Shown: positions 30,121-41,569, counted from the first letter of the stretch. The stretch: DNA of 64,000 nt from Bathymodiolus brooksi (GCA_963680875.1 OY804589.1:17318413-17382412), one strand, 5' to 3'. The notes: a model not told the origin generated them from the sequence alone. Numbers and translations are program-made.

Positions 30121-31139
30121 AACCGGAAGTTGTAAGAGGTCTGTTGTCATCAAACATCACATACATCCGGAAATGGTCTCAAGGTCAAAGATCATTTGTG
30201 ACCTTGATCCTTGACATTGTTATCTATATTACTCAGAAACCGAAATAGATCAAAGCATGAAGAATGTTTTGGACGTAAGTTTTCGACCCAGCCATTTTTT
30301 TTTTTTTTTTTTTTTATCTTTATTATATATACACATTTTAATTATATACATGTATCACAGATATATTATAATGCACATCATTGGAAAATAATTCCCTTAA
30401 TTAATGTCAATTTCTCATCTAAATCTTCATTTCGGAAAAAATATCAAGATTTATTACCATATTCATAATACTACGATTAAAAACTAGTATGCATATATTC
30501 GTCCGTTTTAATAATAGTCAAATTAACAAAAAAATAATATTTATAATTTGCGTGGATTAAATTGAAATATAATGTAACGGTTGGATACCATACCAGAGTA
30601 TTTATATCATTGTCCAATTCACGTTTGTTGTAAATTATTATCTGTGATTTTTTTAACTATTGAAATATAAATTACGCTTTACAAGTCAAAATTGAAAACA
30701 CCACGGACCCAATTTGTACTTTTCGACATATCTGTTCATTCTCGGTATTTGCTTTGCGTACATTCTTATATCTTCATCTTCTGTTTTTCTCACATCCCAA
30801 AACTTCCGCTGGTAAAACATATAAGATTCAAATTCGGTTTTATTGACCTACATTGCTATGTGTCGTATGCCGGCATTTGAACAATCTAATTTGTTAATTA
30901 CTAAAATGTTTTTCATTTTTACTTTTCCGATCACATAATCTGCTTCACTTGTCCCACTAAATACAACTTTCTCATAATGAGAATCTGTACATGGGCTTTT
31001 CCCAGTTACTATAAATAGAGATGTAACTGTCGTTGTTTGTTTACATTCTATATCGACCGTCTTCGGTAAATTCTCCTCACTATTCTTCTTATCTCCTTTA
31101 TTCGTTGTAATTGTATTACGTTTAATTTGTCTACTATTA
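30121..31139. other. No gene seen
   Basis: Non-coding A+T-rich DNA with a run of about 22 T at 30295-30316. No convincing protein. Confidence 0.45.
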
Positions 31140-31310
31140 ATTGATATCCTAACAGCCAGACTTTGCTCTTACTCCTTAATGCTGCCTGGTTAGCGTAGAA
31201 GCAACATATACCATTTTTGAAGTCTTTGGTTTAATCCTATCGGGGCTCGAATCAAGGATCTACGACATTCGGGGCTAGCACGCTAACCAATATACCAGTA
31301 AATAGGTTTG
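31140..31310 (-). mobile_element. SINE family 2, 5' part
   Basis: AGACTTTGCTCTTACTCCTT, AATGCTGCCTGGTTAGCG, GAAGCAACATATACCA and GGGGCTCGAATCAAGGATCT (B-box region), as at 26595 and 52215. Confidence 0.7.
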
Positions 31311-32582
31311 TTTTATTTGACAGAATGACACTCCGACTTTCTTGGATTATAATAGCTCTCATTTCATCGTGCCTGAATTGTTGCACTGTTCCGATACCGT
31401 TTTAATTTTAGATTATGGTAAATATCTTGAACATATTCGACCACTTTCAACAATAGCTTAGATTAATCGTGACAGTCAAATGGCAGAGGAAACCAAAGTA
31501 ACAAACATACAAACATACAAATAAGGTATCAATCCCCTTGCTTGGAGCTATTGTTTCCATAGAAATTTTGAAAACTTTTATTAATACCTTTTTTGCATTG
31601 CTACAAAGACCTAATCTAATTTAACTTGCTGATCATGAGATCTAATAAAGACTTGTATTTATCATCATTTGTTTCTCTCGTGTGTCTTCAATGAGGAGTC
31701 TCTATGCTTTATATCTGATACATCTAGACTTAACATATTCTTAGATAACCGTACTCTCAATGTCTATAGAATGCCATTAGTAGCTCCAGAAATATTTTAA
31801 GATAATTTGATTGTTGAATTAGCAGAATCTATCTTGCAATTAAAGTTTTGTTTTAGTGTCGTAGATGCAATTTTTGTCACTAGTATTAATGCCATATGCA
31901 TATATTTAATTTCAATTTATTGACTACACGGTATTTACGACTGGATTGTCATGGAAACCGTTAACTTTTCTTTGGATGATAATTATTCATATCACTTTTG
32001 TGGAGTCTTTGAGTTGAAACGAATCAGTGTAGTTTTATTTTATTGTTGTTTGTAACAGTTATTTTAAACATATTTTGTTGTCTTACAAAACAAGACAAAT
32101 TGATAAGACACAAGTTGTAAACTTATGCAGTCTTCTCCGGTACATTTTAACATTAGCAATAACAATATATTACAAATACAGATAATATGAACAAATAGTA
32201 TTGCAAAATTTAAAGATAACATACCAGGACAAACACGATTCTATTGGCTAGAATATAAAAGTCAGTTATGTATATATTTTAAAGACTAATACGGGAGCGT
32301 CTATACAATTTCGTTGTCGTCTGTATCATGTATATTCAATATATAAATTTACTAGACAAATCTTTTAGAGTTAAGAATGTATTTTATTTTTGGACGGGCA
32401 AGAACAGCTTAGAGTTTTTGTCGTCGTTTTCAAAAGAAGCATTTCGAAATAATATATTTTCGATATCTATTTCAAAACCCAAATTTCCTATGCCACGGAA
32501 TAGTTGTATTCATTAAATGTTAAAAAGAAATGGTCTACATTCTCGATGTAGTTTCTTTACTCGATCTTTACTTTTATATGTA
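31311..32582. other. No gene seen; a faint SINE family 1 trace
   Basis: Non-coding DNA. CCACTTTCAACAATAGCTTA near 31440 resembles the inverted family-1 tail but is too decayed to call. Confidence 0.45.
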
Positions 32583-32694
32583 TGTTTTGTAGATCGTTGT
32601 TTGTCCTTTTGTATATTTTCTTTTGGCCATTGTGTTGTCTGTTCTTCTTTGATATACGGATTCTGATTACCCTTTTGGTATCTTCAAACTCTTC
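32583..32694 (+). mobile_element. Repeat C, 3' end
   Basis: GTTTTGTAGATCGTTGTTTG, GGCCATTGTGTTGTCTGTTC, GGATTCTGATTACCCTTTTG and GTATCTTCAAACTCTTC: the cleanest copy of the repeat C terminus. Confidence 0.9.
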
Positions 32695-33022
32695 CACAAT
32701 CACAATTATAAGAGGCCATTACATTACATCTAAGTAGATCGCATTTGAGGCTACTATATTTTTGACGTAACCGAACATGTACTATATTAGCAATTCTAAT
32801 ACAAGTAGAAAAATACAATGGTGGTTTGTCAGACATATTATGCATTTTTCGCAGTTCGTTTTTAAACATTTGTTGGCAAGAATAATTTCTCAAGTCTGTT
32901 GGCCGATTGTTCCAGAGTCTAATGGAACTTGGAAAAAAAGAACTTTGGTAAAAACCAAGCCTTCCTGGGGGAATTGTGAAGTTTCTAGAATTTCGTAAAT
33001 TGTAGTTATTGGTTTGACCCAC
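32684..33022 (-). pseudogene. LINE ORF2 C-terminal remnant
   Basis: The 112-codon frame reads NNYNLRNSRNFTIPPGRLGF, then FFPSSIRLWNNRPTDLRN, and later VRLRQKYSSLKCDLLRCNV with CDCG. These match the end of jockey/CR1-type polymerase proteins and the same regions of the LINE at 56883-58722 (DLRNNNNYLIPNC, FFPSITRDWNNLNPEIRN, SRLRIMCSSLNADLHHV). It is truncated upstream next to MITE B and downstream by repeat C. Confidence 0.75.
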
Positions 33023-33053
33023 ATTAATAGGTAATAAATCTTGAAGATAATCA

Positions 33054-33293
33054 GGGGTCTGTTGTTGAACTTGTGATTAAACTAATCGTATGATTAGCCC
33101 TAATTACATTTTTAATTCCTGATCACATACTTAGCTAATGCAATGATTAATTTCTGTTGCTGAACTGTTTTTAATCAATGTATTAACTAATCATATTTAA
33201 TCATTGCATTAGCTAATTATGTGATTAGGAATTAAACATGTAATTAGGGCTAATCATATGATTAGCTTAATCATAAGTTCAACAACGGACCCC
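33054..33293. mobile_element. MITE B, copy 2
   Basis: A 240-bp foldback matching 8965-9204 throughout: GTTGTTGAACTTGTGATTAA at the left, TTAATCATAAGTTCAACAAC at the right, with GGGGTC/GGACCCC ends. Confidence 0.9.
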
Positions 33294-33341
33294 AAGTGAT
33301 TGGCCACTGATTATGTTATAGAATAATGATATGTAACTGTG

Positions 33342-33532
33342 CAGGGGCGGATCCAGGGGGGGTGGGGCGCATCCGCGCGCGCCTCCCCTAAAATTGGAAA
33401 AAATATGATTTTTTTGGCGTAAAATCGTGATTTTTCACACGAAATACCCCAAAAATTTTCGCGCCTCCCTCCGCTCAGCGTAATTTTTTTTAAGTGCATT
33501 CCCCCTAACTTGAAATCCTGGATCCGCCCCTG
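33342..33532. mobile_element. hAT-type MITE
   Basis: The terminal inverted repeats CAGGGGCGGATCCAGG and CCTGGATCCGCCCCTG enclose about 160 bp without coding capacity. CAGGGGCGGATCCAG-like ends are typical of non-autonomous hAT elements in many animals. The expected 8-bp target-site duplication is not clear here. Confidence 0.8.
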
Positions 33533-33589
33533 CTGTGTGTACACTTGAGAGTTTGACATTGGCATAGTTTATCACATATATCTATAATT

Positions 33590-33825
33590 GTATAGTTCCT
33601 ACATAATGTAATTATTAATAAATCTAATGTTCTTTTACCTCAGACATAAGTGACACCTCAGTCATAGGCGACATTTTGTTTGGCTATCCTGTTTAGGCCC
33701 TTTGATCTATTTGCTCACAAAGACTTTGGAATTGCTTTTAATTATGATCTTACCTGATGAAGGTTATTTCAGAAACGAGTCGTGCTCATTGAATTAGATA
33801 TCTACGTTTTTATTATGAAGATATT
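33590..33825 (+). repeat. Repeat D, long copy
   Basis: AGTTCCTACATAATGTAATT, AAGTGACACCTCAGTCATAG, GGCTATCCTGTTTAGGCCCT, GATGAAGGTTATTTCAGAAA and TAGATATCTACGTTTTTATT. Confidence 0.75.
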
Positions 33826-34097
33826 GTGGAATCCCATAACCAAATTAACTCCGCCATATATTTGAGAACACAAGACCCCCCTCCCCTACCCCCGTTTTCC
33901 TTCCCGTGTTTGGTTTCATTCCTGTTTTGAGAGCGATCCTAGAGTGGAAAACAGGATACAGAAATAGGACCTAGTTATTGCGTTGACGGGTACAGGACCT
34001 CCAAAGGGCGCATCCACGTGTTGTGTTGGACTAATCAAATACCATGTAACCGCTAATTTCTGCGCTATCTAATTTCTGCGGTCAACTCTGGTTGGTA

Positions 34098-34180
34098 AAC
34101 GAGTACTCCGGTTTCCTCCACCAATAAAACTGATCTCCACGACACAAGTGAAATATTGTTGAAAGTGGTGTTAAACACAT
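34098..34180 (+). mobile_element. tRNA-derived SINE, family 1 (3' end)
   Basis: GAGTACTCCGGTTTCCTCCA, CCAATAAAACTGATC and TGAAATATTGTTGAAAGTGG. Confidence 0.8.
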
Positions 34181-34440
34181 TAATTCCTAACCCTTCATTA
34201 TATTAGACATCTGCTTCTTTAAACAAACATCTGCATGTATTATATTATGATGTTTAAATGTGTTGCCCATCTATGTTTCTATAGCGATGTTATTAGCAAA
34301 TCTCATAAGGTAAAGGCTGACAAATGTAAACTTATGAAATCGGGATTTTTTTTTTCGCAAAGAATACGATACCACTATTGTTAACTGAGGCATGTTTCCT
34401 TTGCTAAAATATAGAAAATCAGTTGGTTAGATGTTATGGT

Positions 34441-34540
34441 TATGGTGTTTAACGCCACTTTGAACAGTATTTCAGCTATATTGTGGCAGTAGGTTTTTTT
34501 GGGTGGAGGAAACGGGAGTTCCCGGAGAAAACCACCGACC
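34441..34540 (-). mobile_element. tRNA-derived SINE, family 1 (3' end), abutting the foldback element
   Basis: TATGGTGTTTAACGCCACTT to GAGAAAACCACCGACCTG; it stops exactly where the foldback arm begins, and its other half is not found beyond 36312. Confidence 0.8.
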
Positions 34541-35004
34541 TGCCTTGGTCTATTTGCAAGAAAACAGTTTTAATGTTTTTTTTCATTGATTTTTTTTTGC
34601 ACACGGACCCTAAATTATAACTGGAAGCTGGATATTCAATGTTAATATTCTGTATCTGTCTGGACTTGGAGCGGTCCCTGACTCGCAATTATGCAAGCTC
34701 AGAAACACTTTTCTTTGCATCTAATGGTTTTTGTGGCGAAAAACAACCGTTCTCCTTATTAAGTAATATAGTTGTCAATAAATTGTTAGAAATTGACGCA
34801 ACTTGTCAACATAAATCATATCATCTGAACCTGACGATGGCAGCTCAATGCATTCATAATAAGACAAGACAATCAGTTCTTGATAACCTTAAGTAACGTG
34901 TCTATACTCAGACGTTTCTACGAAAAATCACAATAAGAAAATGTCAGTCTGTTTAGGAAATTGTTCTGAGGAGTTTATTCTCATGATGAGGTGGGTGACA
35001 TTCA

Positions 35005-35600
35005 CAAGATCCTGAGTTCATCACGGTATTTAGGTGATGTTCATCAACCTTTCACCAGATCCCGAGTTCATCACGGTATTTAGGTGAGGTTCATGAATCT
35101 TTCACCAGATCCCGAGTTCATCAGGGTATTTAGGTGAGGTTCATGAACCTTTCACCAGATCCTGAGTTCATCGCGGTATTTAGGGGAGGTTCATGAACCT
35201 TTCACCAGATCCTGAGTTCATCACGGTATTTAGGTGAGGTTCATGAACCTTTCAACAGATCCTGAGTTCATCACGGTATTTAGGTGAGGTTCATGAACCT
35301 TTCACCAGATCCCGAGTTTATCACGGTATTTAGATGAGGTTCATGAACCTTTCACCAGATCCCGAGTTCATCACGGTATTTAGTTGAGGTTCATGAACCT
35401 TTCACCAGATCCCGAGTTCATCACGGTATTTAGGTGAGGTTCATGAACCTTTCGCCAGATCCCGAGTTCATCACGGTATTTAGGTGAGGTTCATGAACCC
35501 TTCAACAGATTCCCAGTTCATCACGGTATTTAGGTGAGGTTCATGAACCCTTCAACAGATTCCCAGTTCATCACGGTATTTAGGTGACGTTCGTGTTGCT
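35005..35600. repeat. 50-bp tandem repeat, 12 copies, inside the foldback element
   Basis: GAGTTCATCACGGTATTTAG, GTGAGGTTCATGAACCTTTC and ACCAGATCCC recur at exactly 50-bp spacing from 35014 to 35564. Confidence 0.95.
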
Positions 35601-35742
35601 CATTTTTTCTGTTTTCTGTGTTGTTTTTGCCTATGTCTTTGGATTATCCATTCTTTATTACCCTTTCGTTTTTTTCTATCGGTTATTTGTGTCCATACAA
35701 TCTTATTTTCGATCGTCTATACTTAAGGTAGAACAAGTACAT

Positions 35743-35862
35743 TTCAAATAGCAATAATGTAATTTTGACATGATTGACTCTCTCCTTGTATAACATTGCT
35801 TGGAAATAGCAATAATGTAATTTTAACATGATTGACTCTCTCTTTGTATAACATTGCTTGGA
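35743..35862. repeat. 59-bp direct duplication inside the foldback element
   Basis: AATAGCAATAATGTAATTTT, ACATGATTGACTCTCTC and TTGTATAACATTGCTTGGAA occur twice in tandem. Confidence 0.9.
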
Positions 35863-36489
35863 ATGTAACCCACCTCATCATGAGAATAAACTCCTCAGAA
35901 CAATTTCCTAAACAGACTGACATTTTCTTATTGTGATTTTTCGTAGAAACGTCTGAGTATAGACACGTTACTTAAGGTTATCAAGAACTGATTGTCTTGT
36001 CTTATTATGAATGCATTGAGCTGCCATCGTCAGGTTCAGATGATATGATTTATGTTGACAAGTTGCGTCAATTTCTAACAATTTATTGACAACTATATTA
36101 CTTAATAAGGAGAACAGTTGTGTTTCGCCACAAAAACCATTAGATGTAAAGAAAAAAGTGTTTCTGATCTGGCATTAACGCTTCAAGTCCAGACAGATAC
36201 AGAATGTTAACAATGAATATCCAGCTTCCGGCTATAAATTAGGGTCCGTGTGCCAAAAAAAAAATAAATGAAAAAAACAATTAAAACTGTTTTCTTGCAA
36301 ATAGACCAAGGTACCTATTTATATCGTGAACGCTGTTCTGTTGATATTAGTATATTGACCATCACTATTTAAAGTTTTGTTTTATAACCTACCTGTTTCA
36401 GAAAGATGTGTACGATGAGGCATCCGTGAAGATATCTGTGACTTAATGTTTCTCCTTTTCCACCTTTGGTGGCTGATAAGAAACAGAAA

Positions 36490-36720
36490 CTTCTTACTAT
36501 TCGAGAACACCTGGTTCAATCATGGTTCTTTGATGTGGTTCGTTCGCGAACATCTGGTTCAATCATGGTTCTTCGATGTGGTTTGTGTTGATCATCATTT
36601 TAGATTTCTGCGTTACGTTTTTTTGTATGTTTTTTTTTGTGTATTCGTTATTTGTCTTGTGTACAATGTTGCCAGTGCTTCTGGATTGTCCATTTTTGAT
36701 TGCTCATTCTTTCGAATCAA
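36490..36720. repeat. 39-bp duplication and repeat E fragment
   Basis: GAACACCTGGTTCAATCATG, then GTTCTTTGATGTGGTT, occurs twice (36502-36585). It is followed by a repeat E block (ACAATGTTGCCAGTGCTTCT, GGATTGTCCATTTTTGATTG). Confidence 0.7.
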
Positions 36721-36939
36721 AACTAAAAACTAAAAAAGCTAATATCTTTTATATTCAGCTATTTAATCTTATTCAACATTTACTTGTGTAAATTATTTAT
36801 TCATTTACTTATTTTTCCTTTTTTGAAGGACAGTTTCTCGCTAAATGTCCACATTTATGACAACCTTGTAGAATGTGGACATGTTGCCATGCGTCGTTAT
36901 TGTCTACGGAGTTGAGAAGGAATGCATTGGGTTAGGGTT

Positions 36940-37146
36940 ATGGTGTTTAATGTAACGCTCATTAATATTTCAGTTATATCGTGGTGGTCAGTTTTATTGG
37001 TGGAGAAAAACGGAGCTCCCGAAGAAAACCACCGACAAGCCGCAAGTCACTGACAAACTTTATCACATAATGTTGTATCGAGTGCACCTCGCTTGAGCGG
37101 GATTCGCTCTCACAACGTTAGTGATAATAGTAACACGATGGCCCCT
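36940..37146 (-). mobile_element. tRNA-derived SINE, family 1
   Basis: TATGGTGTTTAATG, TATCGTGGTGGTCAGTTTTA, CGAAGAAAACCACCGACAAG, GTTGTATCGAGTGCACCTCG, then a shortened head ending CGATGGCCCC. Confidence 0.85.
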
Positions 37147-37706
37147 GGAATGCATTGGTACTTCGAATGGTTGTTGGTTGCAAAACCTGAGCCTGTATAG
37201 CTCAACTGATCATTCATGCAATTTAAGTTCAATCAAGTCTAGATTTTCAAAACAATGTATGTTTTACTCATTTCATTTACGGCCCTATGTTAATCTTTTA
37301 CCTACTAAATTAGTTCTTTTGGTCCTCTAATATTCCTTAAACAGTAAAAGCTACAATAAATGTGTAGCCATACTCCAGACAGGAATTATTCAAAGGAATT
37401 CAAAGAAAAAAAACCAACTGCATAAAAATCGGCTTGAAGTTAAAAAAAAATATGTTCGTCACTTTGGTTCCCTTTAATCCTCTCTGAAACCACAAGAGCC
37501 AGATCATATCTATTTCATAAATACAGGCGAGCAAGTTCAAATGAAAACTATCAAGCTCGGATTTTAAATTCAAAATTTTGTGTGCTTACCCCATTTTAAT
37601 CTCCTTATATCTCGGAAACAGTAATAGCCATACAATATATTGGTATACAAAATAAAGAGAAGTTCTTATCGAACATAAAAGAAAACAAATTGCATTAAGA
37701 TTGGTT
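37147..37706. other. No gene seen
   Basis: Non-coding DNA. Confidence 0.45.
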
Positions 37707-37890
37707 GAAAAATAAACACTCCAGATATAATAAATAAACACTCCAGATATAATAAATAAACACTCCAGATATAATAAATAAACACTCCAGATATAATAAA
37801 TAAACACTCCAGATATAATAAATAAACACTCCAGATATAATAAATAAACACTCCAGATATAATAAATAAACACTCCAGATATAATAAACC
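37707..37890. repeat. 22-bp minisatellite, 8 copies
   Basis: The unit AAACACTCCAGATATAAT plus AAAT repeats perfectly. Three units make 66 bp, so all frames stay open and give spurious repetitive peptides. Confidence 0.97.
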
Positions 37891-38004
37891 AGACACTACC
37901 CCTTTATACACCTTAGTGTCTTTTCTTTCTTTTTTGTACTTCTGACCAAAAATAAAGCATAATCATAGAGGACATTTCTAACACATTTGGTTCTAATTGG
38001 GCTA

Positions 38005-38440
38005 AGAAGAGTTTGAAGATACCAAAGGGAGGTAATCAGAATCCGCATATCGAAGAAGAACAGGCAACACAATTGTCAAAAGAAAACGTACAAAAGAACA
38101 AACAACGATCTACAAAACACACAGATAAAACTAATGATCGAGTAACACGAACCCCACTAAAAAACGGGGTGAACTCAGATGATCCAGAAGGGTAAGTAGC
38201 TCCTGCCCCACTAGTGACACCCATCGTGTGAATCTAATTACAAACCCTGTGATAAGTCATGCATGAGGAAAGGACCGGGAAGTGTTTACGACAAATGGAA
38301 CATATCTGTTGTCATTTGTGACACAGACATTCCATAGCGGTCAACCAAGTCATGGTGTCAACTGTAACTTTCGAAGTAATGACTTCAACTTAACTAAGAG
38401 GAACCCTTGGTTCAGTAGCTTCCTTGTTAGCAGCTGAAGG
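38005..38440 (-). mobile_element. Repeat C, long copy with RT-protein C-terminus
   Basis: The 3' end is at 38005 (AGAAGAGTTTGAAGATACC). Upstream on the minus strand come the GTCATGCATGAGG complement, TTCCATTTGTCGTAAACAC, and coding remnants LLTRKLLNQGFLLVKLKSLL near 38360-38430. It matches 23083-23560 along its whole length. Confidence 0.8.
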
Positions 38441-38894
38441 TTGCAGAAAAAAAGTAAAAACGGACAGCACCCTTTTTGACACATTACGGCCTCTTGTTGC
38501 TTTTGTGTACTGCCGATTAACAAAAGCAAAACAGCAAACACATTCTAGAGGACCAACCAATGAACATTCTTACCAAGCATGCTTCCATTTGGGCAAATAG
38601 TTTCAGATAAAAAAAGATTACAAACAGGCGACATCCATTTTGACACATTTGGGCCACTTTCTGATGTGATACTGCCGATCAACCTTTGGGTTTGGTGAAG
38701 TAAACAGGAACATCTTTGTATGAGTTCACACAACTTGTTTCTAGGTTGTCACATAAACCAAAGGTTTTCATAATTTGTCTTCCTTATCAAAGATGGCTTC
38801 TTACTCTGTTGAACTGACAAACTTCAAGCTTTAAACAGCAGCATACATTTATATGACATGGACCATGACGAGATTCTATTTTTTATTGCAATTA
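38441..38894. repeat. Diverged duplicate blocks; no gene
   Basis: TTTTTGACACATTACGGCCT near 38470 and TTTTGACACATTTGGGCCAC near 38637, each followed by TACTGCCGAT, suggest an old duplication of about 170-bp period. No protein. Confidence 0.5.
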
Positions 38895-38953
38895 ACAGCT
38901 CCTAAGTAATGTAATTATTACTAAGATTAAGCTTCATCGCCTGCAAGCACACA

Positions 38954-39193
38954 ATAGCCGTCGTGGTCGTCATCGTATCGTAGTTTGATATATGACTCCT
39001 TTGCAATCAATGCCTATCACCACTAACGTGAGTTCGAATCCCGCTCAAGCGCTGTGTACTCGATACAACATTATGCGATAACGTGTGTTAGTGATTTGCG
39101 GCAGGTCAGTGGTTTTATTCAGCTTCCTTCACTAATAAAACGGGCCATCACGATATAGCTGAAATCTTGTTGAAAGTGGCGTGAAACTACATA
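38954..39193 (+). mobile_element. tRNA-derived SINE, family 1, flanked by repeat D pieces
   Basis: GCCGTCGTGGTCGTCATCG, GTGAGTTCGAATCCCGCTC (a very good B box), CGATACAACATTATGCGATA, GCGGCAGGTCAGTGGTTTTA and TTGAAAGTGGCGTGAAAC. Repeat D ends CTGCAAGCAC just before it, and CTCCAAGCATATG follows it. Confidence 0.85.
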
Positions 39194-39661
39194 ACTCTAA
39201 CCCTCCAAGCATATGTAGTATTAGCCGAATGTTGGTTTGAGACAATTTTAACGGTGTTTTAATTGTTGTGTTATATTTAGTAAGATCAGCTATAATTACG
39301 AGTTCCTTTGTAAATAATCATCGTTAAGACCTTCCACTGATCAATATTTTCTTCCCCACAAATAAGATCATATTGTGTTAATAGATGATTGCGTTAAGAC
39401 ATACTACAACGCATCGTCACATGCAGTACTTGAATTTATTGAGTTTCTACACCTCACATATTGTAAACAACTGATCGATAAATGACATGACAAAATGTCT
39501 TATGAAATTAACTATTATATCTGAAATTGTACACCATGAAAACAAAGCTTTATGGAAATTACAAAAGGTGTGGATTTATGATGGGCAATGTTTTAATTAT
39601 ATTTATCTGAGAACATTTATATTCTGTTAACTTTAAGGTTTGTCCCGTTTCAGGTTGGTTT
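39194..39661. other. No gene seen
   Basis: Non-coding DNA. Confidence 0.45.
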
Positions 39662-39840
39662 ATTGTAGTTAACGCCACTTTCAACAATATTTCAGTTATA
39701 TCGTGGCGGTCATGTTTATTGGTGGAGGAAACCAGAGTACTCGCAGAAAACCACTGACCTGTTACAAGTCACTGACAAACATTATCACATAATGTTGTAT
39801 CGAGTACACCTCGTCATGAATGGGGTTTGAACTTACACAT
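39662..39840 (-). mobile_element. tRNA-derived SINE, family 1 (head truncated)
   Basis: GTTAACGCCACTTTCAACAA, TATCGTGGCGGTCATGTTTA, CGCAGAAAACCACTGACCTG and TGTATCGAGTACACCTCGTC. Confidence 0.85.
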
Positions 39841-40154
39841 TTATTGGTTCATCTGAAGATATTGCATCAAATTACCTCGGATATTTGTAAGCACACAATA
39901 AACAATAACTTTTAGAAATGTTCACGTGATTTAAATTGAACCAATCGGGGTTAATTATGGTAGTATGTCAAGGTGAATATTAAAGTAATTAAATTGAGGA
40001 GTTTAATCTATAGTTCTAATCTACTCTTCATGGACAAGCTGCGACATTATTTGAGTAACTTGTCAGCTGTTATCAACCATCAAGGTCACTGCGACTAGAG
40101 AACGTCATGATGATTAGACAACCAAGTGTAAGGACTAAAACATATGGTGATAAC

Positions 40155-40512
40155 TGTTTTGATAAGCCAGCTTCCACGCTTTAGAATAACTTGCCTAGTC
40201 AAACCCAGAACGAACACTCCCTAGAACTTTTAAAGAAAAATGTCAAAATTTATCTCTTTAGACTTGCCTATTCTGATAATTTATTTGCCAGAGTAAAGAA
40301 CAAAATACAAATCCATCATGTCAGTGATTACAGAATTGGAACTTTCCAATCGTTTTTTTTTTGCCGGTTCCATCCATAAATGTTATATGATTCATCCGCA
40401 CAGTAGTTATAACAGCCAAAGAACCAACCTAACAACAAATAGCAATATGACATGCCTGTCCTGCGATTTACGTCTTCTTATTTCTCCTTTAATATCTTCA
40501 ATCTTAACTTAG
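40155..40512 (+). pseudogene. LINE ORF2 C-terminal remnant followed by a repeat C-like tail
   Basis: 40172-40300 reads NNLPSQTQNEHSLELLKKNV, then KIYLFRLAYSD, the WNxLPxxxRxxxSLxxFKxxLKxxLF end of LINE polymerase proteins (the W codon is lost). At about 40450-40512 CCTGCGATTTACGTCTTCTT and TTTAATATCTTCAATCTTAA resemble the repeat C terminus. Confidence 0.55.
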
Positions 40513-40539
40513 TTAGAATATGTACATGTATCCTCTTTT

Positions 40540-40810
40540 ACTGTTATTTTCTCTGTATCTATTGTTGAAGTATTGCGGTCTTATAATTGTACTTGATACT
40601 CGGAATTCAAATATTTATTGAAAAAGCCGAGTATTACTAATGGTAGAAATAATCACGCCAATTCAACTCTTGTATCTATTGTTGAAGTATTACATTCTTA
40701 TAAATGTACACGTTGCTCTTGATATTCAGAATTCAAATATTTATTACAGAAGTCCGATTATTACGAATGGCAAATATAATCTACGCCAACACAACTCTTG
40801 TTCGATCGGT
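40540..40810. repeat. Two-copy tandem repeat, about 117-bp unit
   Basis: TCTATTGTTGAAGTATT, GAATTCAAATATTTATT and CGCCAATTCAACTCTTG/CGCCAACACAACTCTTG recur in order. Confidence 0.85.
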
Positions 40811-40849
40811 ATATTTAGATGTTTAGAATAACTCTGTGATAAATATAGA

Positions 40850-40987
40850 TTATTACATGGCATTTTTCATATCATACCCTTTATCAGCCCGAGGTCATGA
40901 TATCAGCCCGAGAGCCGATAGGCTCAAGAGATGATATATGAACGAGGGCTGATAAAGAGTATGATATGAAAAATGATATGTTATGAT
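40850..40987. repeat. Palindrome P7 (GA-core family, alpha subfamily)
   Basis: Arms contain TTTTTCATATCATACCCTTT opposite AAGAGTATGATATGAAAAAT. The outer mismatch is CCC-GA-GG opposite AC-GA-GGG. The tip is CCC-GA (40910-40911), GAGCC, loop GATA, GGCTC, AA (40926-40927), GAG. Loop GATA is shared with P11. Confidence 0.9.
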
Positions 40988-41390
40988 AAGTTTATCATAT
41001 ACTTCAACAGAGGAAATAACTGATTTGTACCAAAATATTTACTATGATCATTTTGGCTAGAATTAAATACATGCACTTTTTTAAGCATTTTCAAAATCAT
41101 AAGAGAGAGATTAGTAGTTAATAATTTTCTGTGCAAATATTCAATAAAACAGTTGAATCCGCCGTGTCTGTAAACACATTTTTCCGGAAATTCACGAAGT
41201 GAACTTACGGACATTGACGGAAAAGCATGTACAAACATTCCGGAAGCAGTTAATAAACTTGCTTTATCAGCCCGCTTGGACCATTCTTGTGAAACTGTGT
41301 GAAATAAACATGACTTCTCTTATTATTCTAAACAAAGGTTAAAGTTTTATTACAGGATACAATTTTAGTTTTATCATCGACAAGTATATG
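40988..41390. other. No gene seen
   Basis: Non-coding DNA between palindromes P7 and P8. Confidence 0.45.
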
Positions 41391-41569
41391 ATAAGTATAT
41401 GTTATCTGGATGTGAATTGATTGATACCGAAAACATCAGCCTGTCGAGCCAGAATATGAAGTTTGGTGTCGAGGGGGTGAAGCGAACGAGTCACAAACTT
41501 CATACTTCTGTCGAGCAGGCTGATATTTTTCAGTATCAATCATATACACATTCAGATGACAAGTTTATC
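41391..41569. repeat. Palindrome P8 (GA-core family, longest)
   Basis: Arms of about 80 bp: GATACCGAAAACATCAGCCTG opposite CAGGCTGATATTTTTCAGTATC, abbreviated here at the ends. Outer GA at 41446-41447 and 41513-41514 (GTC-GA-GC on both sides); inner GA at 41471-41472 and 41488-41489. The innermost stem is degraded; the loop contains TGAAG. Confidence 0.85.

Larger units (their letters stand above)
34541..36312. mobile_element. Large foldback element (about 450-bp arms, tandem-repeat core)
   Basis: The left arm 34541-34995 starts CCTTGGTCTATTTGCAAG. The right arm 35869-36312 ends CTTGCAAATAGACCAAGG. They are reverse complements along their whole length with few changes. Checkpoints are ACACGGACCCTAAATTATAA opposite TATAAATTAGGGTCCGTGTG, and GAATAAACTCCTCAGAACAA opposite TTCTGAGGAGTTTATTC. 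Between them lie twelve 50-bp tandem repeats (35005-35600), unique sequence and a 59-bp duplication (35743-35862). No transposase is visible. The fold and tandem core resemble Foldback-type transposons. Confidence 0.9.

Noticed and set aside
33342..33532. An 8-bp target duplication for the hAT-type MITE
   Set aside because: The flanks TAACTGTG and CTGTGTGT do not match as a clean duplication.
35005..35600. Regular 50-bp repeats, first considered as a CRISPR array
   Set aside because: Whole units repeat without unique spacers, and the context is a eukaryotic foldback element; the same holds for the 92-bp and 31-bp arrays.
37586..37911. Repetitive open frames on the minus strand
   Set aside because: A 22-bp minisatellite keeps frames open because three units are 66 bp; not a protein.
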